This document shows positions 5,927-10,759 of a DNA stretch of 10,759 nt, in pieces (positions within the stretch are counted from its first letter, which is position 1; every line of letters begins with the position of its first letter). A program made the translations under genes and the position numbers. Location: the NCBI GenBank assembly GCA_009787675.1, contig WQSU01000030.1, positions 1 through 10,759 of the forward strand, given 5' to 3'. The notes beneath the pieces are model-generated. The model did no database searches, was not told where the DNA came from, and saw only the letters and a program-made list of their open reading frames with translations. This stretch comes from Lentimicrobiaceae bacterium (GTDB lineage: Bacteria > Bacteroidota > Bacteroidia > Bacteroidales > WCHB1-69).

Positions 5927-7966
5927 CTACAATTTTATTACCATTTGCACTTTTACTTCCGTCTTGTGCGGTGCATCAATCAACTCCAATCCACTACTGA
6001 TTTGATTTTTGTTAAAAAACAACAATCGCGAAATTTTGCCTTGGATTTCAAAGCGATTGCCTTTCCATTTAAGAATGAAGTAGCTTTTGCAACCTCTATA
6101 ATAATAGCTGTTTATGGTGAAAGTATAAGAGAGATCGTTCTCATAAGCATACAACCGTTCATCATACGTATCGGTATCAAACAAAGCCAATCTGAGTTTA
6201 AAATCCAAACCTATTTTAGCAATATTAATACCAACATCCTGATAAACAAGCATTCCAAACAAATCTTCATTTTTATGAGTATTTTTATTATATATACCGC
6301 TTATTTCCGATTTGAATTGTAAATATTGTAAAAAAGTATAGGAGAAAACAACACGCAAACGATGTTGCTGTGTTTCTAAAATTTGATTATAAGGTTGTTC
6401 TTCTTTGAAATTTTTATTTTGTGTTTTGTAGGTGTAACGCACCAACAAAGCGCAATTTCTCGTCAAAGCCATGTCAAATAGCAAGGAAACGTCAATGTAG
6501 GGTATAGGCTTGTCTATCAAATACTTTAACCAATGAAATTGATAAATGTCGAAAAGCGCTGTCATGTTAATTTTTTTTGAAAGTATGATTTCTGAAGTTA
6601 ACAACAATCCTGTTTCATTGTTCAGTTTGCTGTTTTTGGAATAGGGTTTTCCATCAAGAGCTGCAAAATTTTTACTATAATGTCGGAATAATGCAGCGCA
6701 TTTTATTCGCGGATCTACTTTAAAAATAGCACCTTGTAAAATCCCATAGCCTTTTGTACTACTCGCGGCAAACTCTCCAAAAAGGATGTGGTGCTTTATT
6801 AACACCTGATAATCAACACTTATATTGCACAATCCTTTTCCCGAAAAATCAAAATATTGATAGGGTTTTGTGGAGGGTAATACAGGCAAGGAAAATTCGC
6901 TTCTCATCACTTGTGTCCCCACTTTAAAGGGTTTGAAATTAGCATGAAAGTGTACACCATACACTCTGTTAAACAAGGCATTGCGTTTTTTTAGTTCTGC
7001 TTCAGTACGATATAGTCCCGTACTGGAAATAGCACCCTCAAAGGCAAGTTGCTCCGGCTCTACCTCAACAACATTCCCGTCATAGAAGCGATGCCCATAA
7101 AAAAGGGTTCCGTTATATTTGTAATTTCCTAATTGCAAAGCAATTCCTCGCAAAAAATTGCTTTGGCTCATGGCAGTAACCGGACGCAACACGGCACCTG
7201 TTTTTCTGATTTCTCCTGAAGCGTTGTTCATGAACCCGTTTCCCATAATCATGCCTTGCCCAAAATGTAGCCGGTAATCGCCCGCAATCACCGACTGCAA
7301 AATTCCGATTTTTTTCACCTGTAAATGAACAGAATAAAATCCAAAGCCTTGTTTTTGTGAACCTTTAAAAAACTCTTCGCCGGCGTTTTTCTTCCCTGAA
7401 AAGCCTAACGTAATATGCTCGCTTGCAGAGAAATTATAGCGAAAAACGTATTGTTGCGGGGTTCCAACATAATGGGTCGTTCGATTTTTATCGTAACCGG
7501 CTTTCTTTTCCAACACTTGCGCATAGCGCATTAGCAGTTTGTGTTTGGGATGTTTAAACAACGATTTAAAAGTTCGTTTAAGTGCTTTATCAACCGCTAC
7601 TGCCGTAATGTAAGGCGCTAATAGCTGCACATATTCAACGGTGAACCCCTCCACCGAAGCCAATTCATAAACGGAAACTAAAAAACCATTTTCGGCGATA
7701 TATTTCTGGAGTTGATAGTATTGATAATCTGAAATCTTCAGGATTGAAAAAGCTACATCGGGAGCTAAATCATTAATGTTAATTTTTTCAAGAGTTTCGT
7801 AAAATTCGGATAGTTCTTCAATGAAGTCGGTTTCTTCTTCAATACTAAGGTATTCGAAGTCTTCAAAAAAGGTTTCTTCAAAGTAGATTCGAGAGGAAGT
7901 GGAATCTAATTGGGCTTGTAAAGTGAATGGGAAGAAGAGGAGGAGAAAGAGGAGGCGTTTTTTCAT
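5927..7966 (-). CDS. HhH-domain outer-membrane beta-barrel protein, function unknown
   Basis: A 679-residue protein with a Sec signal (MKKR, hydrophobic run, cleavage after TLQA at about residue 18). An acidic segment follows (28-60, rich in E, D and aromatic residues). Residues about 61-120 resemble a ComEA-like helix-hairpin-helix unit: INININDLAP-like start (ININDLAPD, 62-70), then LKISDYQYYQLQKYI and VYELASVEGF. The remaining ~550 residues alternate aromatic and polar residues, as in long outer-membrane beta-barrels (for example HKLLMRYAQVLEKK, QYVFRYNFSASEHITLGFSG and several RLRVVFSYTF-type strands). Many Bacteroidota carry similar HhH-plus-barrel proteins annotated as hypothetical or ComEA-like. 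HhH motifs usually bind DNA backbone, but here the segment would face the periplasm, so DNA handling during uptake is only a possibility. It starts 11 bases after the preceding gene and is co-transcribed with it. Confidence 0.8.
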   Translation of the reverse strand: MKKRLLFLLLFFPFTLQAQLDSTSSRIYFEETFFEDFEYLSIEEETDFIEELSEFYETLEKININDLAPDVAFSILKISDYQYYQLQKYIAENGFLVSVYELASVEGFTVEYVQLLAPYITAVAVDKALKRTFKSLFKHPKHKLLMRYAQVLEKKAGYDKNRTTHYVGTPQQYVFRYNFSASEHITLGFSGKKNAGEEFFKGSQKQGFGFYSVHLQVKKIGILQSVIAGDYRLHFGQGMIMGNGFMNNASGEIRKTGAVLRPVTAMSQSNFLRGIALQLGNYKYNGTLFYGHRFYDGNVVEVEPEQLAFEGAISSTGLYRTEAELKKRNALFNRVYGVHFHANFKPFKVGTQVMRSEFSLPVLPSTKPYQYFDFSGKGLCNISVDYQVLIKHHILFGEFAASSTKGYGILQGAIFKVDPRIKCAALFRHYSKNFAALDGKPYSKNSKLNNETGLLLTSEIILSKKINMTALFDIYQFHWLKYLIDKPIPYIDVSLLFDMALTRNCALLVRYTYKTQNKNFKEEQPYNQILETQQHRLRVVFSYTFLQYLQFKSEISGIYNKNTHKNEDLFGMLVYQDVGINIAKIGLDFKLRLALFDTDTYDERLYAYENDLSYTFTINSYYYRGCKSYFILKWKGNRFEIQGKISRLLFFNKNQISSGLELIDAPHKTEVKVQMVIKL

Positions 7967-7977
7967 GAGTATTCATT

Positions 7978-8763
7978 TTATTTGAAAAGATAGACTATAC
8001 TTACCATTGGTGAAAACCCCACCCTGTAATCAAAACTCCCCCCTACATCAAACTCCACGCTCTTCCACCAAAAAGAAAACCGTGTTCCCACTCTCTTTAA
8101 GGAAAAATCCATCAAAAATCCATAGAATTTATCTTTAAAACAGATCGTTCCGGAAATATCAAAGACTCCGGGCAATTGCTTGGATGCTACTAACGCCAAC
8201 AGCACTTTTTCATTAATTTTATAATCCAACATTAACATATATAGCATCGGAATTTTTTCATTTCCTGTTACACCATACTTCAAATTAGTAGGGTTATAAG
8301 CAGATACGCCTATGCCAACTTTTTGCGAGATTTGCCCATAGAGCGACAAATCGAAAGTAAAGGAGCTTTTTTTTGGGTAACTTTCAGCATGATGCAAAAG
8401 ATAATGCGCTTGTAGCCCAAAAGATACCCGTTTGGCAAATACCCGTGCATAACCGGAAGATAATGTAAAGATGCCATACTTGGAATACCCAAAATGTGAA
8501 ACGGTTAATGCAACGCTGTTGGCTTTAATCGTATAAACTCCAGATAGCGTTGTGGTACACAACTCCTTGAGTAGAAATTGGTTTTGCGAGGAAAGCGAGA
8601 CCGTCCCTCCCGAAAGCCAAGGGTGCGCTGAAAAATTTTGGCTTTGATTATGAAAAAGAAAATAATCTGTAACAGAGAAAGGCTCTTTCTGAGCAAGAAC
8701 CATAGGGCTAATGAGACTGAAGAATAGCAGCAAGCACCAACTAATGAGTAGTTTACGAGACAT
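7978..8763 (-). CDS. putative outer-membrane beta-barrel protein, partner of the HhH-barrel gene
   Basis: A 261-residue protein of no family I recognise. It has a Sec signal (MSRK, hydrophobic core, cleavage after MVLA at residue 24, giving mature Gln25). The mature chain is built of alternating hydrophobic/polar strands rich in Tyr, Phe, Gly and Ser, for example VALTVSHFGYSKYGIFTLSS, FDLSLYGQISQKVGIGVSAY and KFYGFLMDFSLKRVG. It ends in VSIVYLFK, close to the aromatic C-terminus used as a barrel-assembly signal. The overall look is similar to PorV/PorQ-type barrels of the same phylum, but I see no signature that proves it. It is first in a two-gene operon with a perfect -7 element upstream (8799-8806), and its stop is 11 bases before the HhH-barrel start, so the two probably act together at the outer membrane. 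Confidence 0.8.
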   Translation of the reverse strand: MSRKLLISWCLLLFFSLISPMVLAQKEPFSVTDYFLFHNQSQNFSAHPWLSGGTVSLSSQNQFLLKELCTTTLSGVYTIKANSVALTVSHFGYSKYGIFTLSSGYARVFAKRVSFGLQAHYLLHHAESYPKKSSFTFDLSLYGQISQKVGIGVSAYNPTNLKYGVTGNEKIPMLYMLMLDYKINEKVLLALVASKQLPGVFDISGTICFKDKFYGFLMDFSLKRVGTRFSFWWKSVEFDVGGSFDYRVGFSPMVSIVYLFK

Positions 8764-8798
8764 GGCAGATGATTTTAGTTTGTATTAGTAATTCGCGG

Positions 8799-8806
8799 CA
8801 AATATA
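8799..8806 (-). promoter_or_regulatory. -7 promoter element for the two-gene barrel operon
   Basis: Read on the minus strand, TATATTTG matches TAnnTTTG exactly and is followed by CCGCG, like the element before the lipoprotein gene. It lies 35 bases upstream of the ATG at 8763. No well-spaced -33 TTTG is visible. Confidence 0.6.
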
Positions 8807-8893
8807 CAACACAAAAAAAGGTTTTCAGAAAAAAATGTGATTTTTTTTTGTTTTAATTTTCAGCAATATATGATTTTATTACTTAAAAACCAA

Positions 8894-9094
8894 ATAAATC
8901 TCAACAACCTAACTCTCAAATCGCAAGAAGCCATTGCGCAGGCGCAGTTGGTGGCACACAGTCAAAAACATTTAATAGCTTTAATAGAAGTGGATGTCAA
9001 TGTGGTTCCTTATTTGCTTAAAAAATTGGATGCAAATCCTAAAATGATTTTGCAGAATGTTGAAAAATAGATACAATCGCTGGCTGTATCATTG
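8894..9094 (+). pseudogene. relic of a ClpB N-terminal domain
   Basis: Translation from 8894 gives INLNNLTLKSQEAIAQAQ, then HLIALIEVDVNVVPYLLKKLDAN, very like the first repeat of the Clp_N domain that opens Bacteroidota ClpB (typical form MNxNNxTIKSQEAIQxAQ ... HLLKALxEVDENVxPFLLKKL). Three lesions are visible. The expected start ATG is ATA at 8894. About eight residues between QKH and LIALIEVD, normally containing QQIExEH, are missing in frame. A TAG at 9068-9070 interrupts it, after which the frame continues IQSL, resembling the IxSLPKVSG that follows in intact ClpB. Nothing of the ATPase modules remains. An ATG at 8870 would still give a 66-residue peptide, so a small expressed protein is possible, but decay is more likely. 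Comparison is from memory of the family. Confidence 0.6.
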
Positions 9095-9126
9095 CAGAAT
9101 TTTATGTTTATTTGCCAAAAAAAATT

Positions 9127-10644
9127 ATGAATAAAAATCTCATTATCGGATACCTGTTGCTTTTATCTTTTACATTATCAGCCCAAAAACAGCCATTTTC
9201 TATTTTTGACCCTGATTTAAAAATAGCCAATCAAATGAAAATGGAGGAGTTGAAAAACTCAAAAGTGGATGAATATTTATATCTTTTATGTGATAAAGGG
9301 GGAACCAAACTCACCGGCTCTTCGGGGATTTTGCGCACCGACACCCTTGCCTTGCTGGAAATGCAGATGTTAGGGCTTGAAAATGTACGCATAGAACAAG
9401 CAAAAAAGTGGGAGCGCGGCGGCTGGGAACTCAATAAAGCCTACATGGCAATGTGTGCGCCCTACTACATGCACTTTTATCCAGCACCCGTTGCATGGAC
9501 AGGTGGCACAAATGGAGTACTCTTTGACAAAGTTCACTATTTCTCCGCCACAACGCCGGAAGAGTTGGCGCAATTGAAGGGTTTTTATACCGGAAAAATA
9601 GTGCTCATGCCCGATGTGACGCAGTATCAAATCAACTTTAAATCGTTAGCCTCCACATATACCGATGAGCAACTAAAAGAGATGGAATATCAGCCCATTA
9701 CAACTCCAAAAAAAAGAATTGGAATGCCCACAAAAAACAGTTTGTTAACCTATCAGGAAGTTTTACAATTTTTAAGAAATGAAAAAGCCGCTGTGATTAT
9801 TCATGAAAATGGAGATTTTAATGTGCCGGTAATTACGTTCTTTCCGCATCAAATGGGCAATGAGATTACGCCTTGCGAAATCAATATTACCTCCGAACAC
9901 CATGGCTTAATGCAGCGTTTGATAGAAAATGGCGAAATAGTGAAATTAGAAATTGAAATTGATGTTGAATTTATTAACGATGAAAGCATTTACTATGTAG
10001 TGGGTGAGATTAAGGGTGTTGACCCCAAATTGAAGGACGAATTAGTGCTTATTGGCGCACATTTAGATGGCTACCCAATGAATAATGGCGCAGGCGACAA
10101 CGTTACCAACTGTGTAGCCATTTTGGAAGCCATGCGCATCCTTAAATCCTTAGATGTTAAACCGAAAAGAACCATCCGAATGATTCTATGGAATGGCGAG
10201 GAGGTGGGGTTACATGGCTCAAAAGGATATGTGCAAAAATATGTTAAAGATACAGAGGGCAAGAAACTGAGCGAATACGACAAGATTTCTGCCTATTTCA
10301 ATGCCGACTATGGTCCCGGAAAATTCAGGGGCATCTCCACCCAAAACAATCTGGCGTTAGAGCCACTGTTTAAGGAGTGGGCACAGCCTTGGCACCACTT
10401 GGGTTTTACAACTGTTATTCACCGCAATTACACCAGCACAGACCATGTTACGTTTGACGAAGCCGGTATTCCCGCCTTCCAATTCATCCAAGATCCGTTG
10501 GAATGGGGGCGTGGTTCCCATCGAGTCATGGATTTCTTGGAGAGGTTAGTACCGGATAATATCCGTCATAATGCCATTATTATGGCGTGGTTTGCGTATA
10601 AAACAGCAAATTTGGAGGAGAAATTGGTGCGGAAAGAATTTTAA
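9127..10644 (+). CDS. secreted M28-family zinc metallopeptidase with PA-like insert
   Basis: A 505-residue protein from the ATG at 9127. An in-frame TTG at 9112 would add five residues before the signal peptide and is less likely. The Sec signal (2-19, ending TLSA) gives mature Gln20. Residues 58-67 (GGTKLTGSSG) match the conserved start of M28 enzymes. A protease-associated-like insert spans roughly 115-285. The peptidase core has the complete dinuclear metal set: His312 in GAHLDG, bridging Asp324 in GAGDN, Glu358-Glu359 in WNGEEVG (general base and ligand), Asp394 in NADYG and His440 in STDHVTFDEAGIPAF. It should therefore be an active exported aminopeptidase or carboxypeptidase; substrate preference is not readable. 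There is no close upstream partner, only the clpB relic. TTTATTTG just before the ATG is a one-mismatch -7 element but is too close for a normal leader. Confidence 0.92.
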   Translation: MNKNLIIGYLLLLSFTLSAQKQPFSIFDPDLKIANQMKMEELKNSKVDEYLYLLCDKGGTKLTGSSGILRTDTLALLEMQMLGLENVRIEQAKKWERGGWELNKAYMAMCAPYYMHFYPAPVAWTGGTNGVLFDKVHYFSATTPEELAQLKGFYTGKIVLMPDVTQYQINFKSLASTYTDEQLKEMEYQPITTPKKRIGMPTKNSLLTYQEVLQFLRNEKAAVIIHENGDFNVPVITFFPHQMGNEITPCEINITSEHHGLMQRLIENGEIVKLEIEIDVEFINDESIYYVVGEIKGVDPKLKDELVLIGAHLDGYPMNNGAGDNVTNCVAILEAMRILKSLDVKPKRTIRMILWNGEEVGLHGSKGYVQKYVKDTEGKKLSEYDKISAYFNADYGPGKFRGISTQNNLALEPLFKEWAQPWHHLGFTTVIHRNYTSTDHVTFDEAGIPAFQFIQDPLEWGRGSHRVMDFLERLVPDNIRHNAIIMAWFAYKTANLEEKLVRKEF

Positions 10645-10689
10645 ACCTCCTTACACTCTTCGTTTCCAATCAAAATTGGTTGCTAACTC

Positions 10690-10759
10690 CTAATTGCTAT
10701 CCTTTAAAATTTCTATTCTCAGCATATTAAGTGCTGCCATAGCGGCGCGTTTAATAATC
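10690..10759 (-). CDS. C-terminal end of an unidentified minus-strand gene
   Basis: On the minus strand one frame is open from the window edge to a TAG at 10690-10692. It encodes 22 residues, IIKRAAMAALNMLRIEILKD followed by SN. The amphipathic, Ala/Leu-rich helix with a polar end looks like a genuine protein C-terminus, and it would converge on the M28 gene with a 45-base gap. Too little is present to name it, and a chance open frame of this length is possible. Confidence 0.4.
   Translation of the reverse strand, partial: IIKRAAMAALNMLRIEILKDSN

Noticed and set aside
9070..9090. GATACA/TGTATC inverted repeat upstream of the M28 gene
   Set aside because: A 6-base repeat with a 9-base spacer inside the clpB relic is expected by chance and is not near a clear promoter.
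9112..9126. TTG start for the M28 peptidase
   Set aside because: It would place PKKI before an otherwise complete signal peptide that begins naturally at the ATG at 9127.
10666..10679. CCAAT-CAAA-ATTGG hairpin between the M28 gene and the right-edge gene
   Set aside because: The stem is only five bases and no T-tract follows on either strand, so I do not call it a terminator.
1..10759. parS site of the TGTTTCACGTGAAACA type
   Set aside because: I scanned by eye and found no match on either strand; the only related sequence is the reversed half-site repeat at 2137-2151.
1..10759. CRISPR array, insertion sequence, tRNA or rRNA
   Set aside because: No regularly spaced repeats, transposase-like ORF, terminal repeats, or recognisable tRNA/rRNA segments were seen.

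Overview
The window looks like ordinary chromosome from a member of the Bacteroidota. The evidence is an AT-rich sequence, A-rich leaders instead of Shine-Dalgarno sites, several matches to the TAnnTTTG -7 promoter element, a DUF3276/PUR-type protein next to parA-parB, and many Sec-exported proteins whose mature N-terminus begins at Gln, which is common in this phylum. A family or genus cannot be fixed from the sequence.

Layout. Positions 1-1959 (minus strand) hold a tight PUR-like gene, parA and parB cluster; parB runs off the left edge. This is a chromosome-partition operon of the Soj/Spo0J type. A 407-base divergent spacer (1960-2366) follows, with promoter-like elements, a small inverted repeat and a Shine-Dalgarno-preceded mini-ORF. 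On the plus strand come a secreted C69-family dipeptidase (2367-4109), dihydropteroate synthase folP (4162-4974) and a small Cys/His-rich lipoprotein (5129-5611) closed by a clear terminator. The gene-free stretch 5612-5926 is full of hairpins and ends in a second terminator-like structure; it may encode a small RNA. On the minus strand (5927-8763) there is a two-gene unit: a predicted outer-membrane beta-barrel protein, followed by a larger barrel-like protein with an N-terminal helix-hairpin-helix segment. Next on the plus strand is what looks like a decayed fragment of the ClpB N-terminal domain (about 8894-9094), then a secreted M28 metallopeptidase with all metal ligands (9127-10644). The end of an unidentified minus-strand gene lies at the right edge.

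How the genes relate. ParA and ParB act together in origin segregation, and the PUR-like protein probably shares their transcript. The other genes are individually transcribed housekeeping or envelope functions: two exported peptidases, folate synthesis, a putative metal-binding lipoprotein and an envelope module of unknown role. No mobile element, tRNA, rRNA or CRISPR array is visible. The items most worth following up are the hairpin-rich candidate RNA at 5741-5890, the HhH-barrel two-gene module, the Cys/His-rich lipoprotein and the clpB relic.
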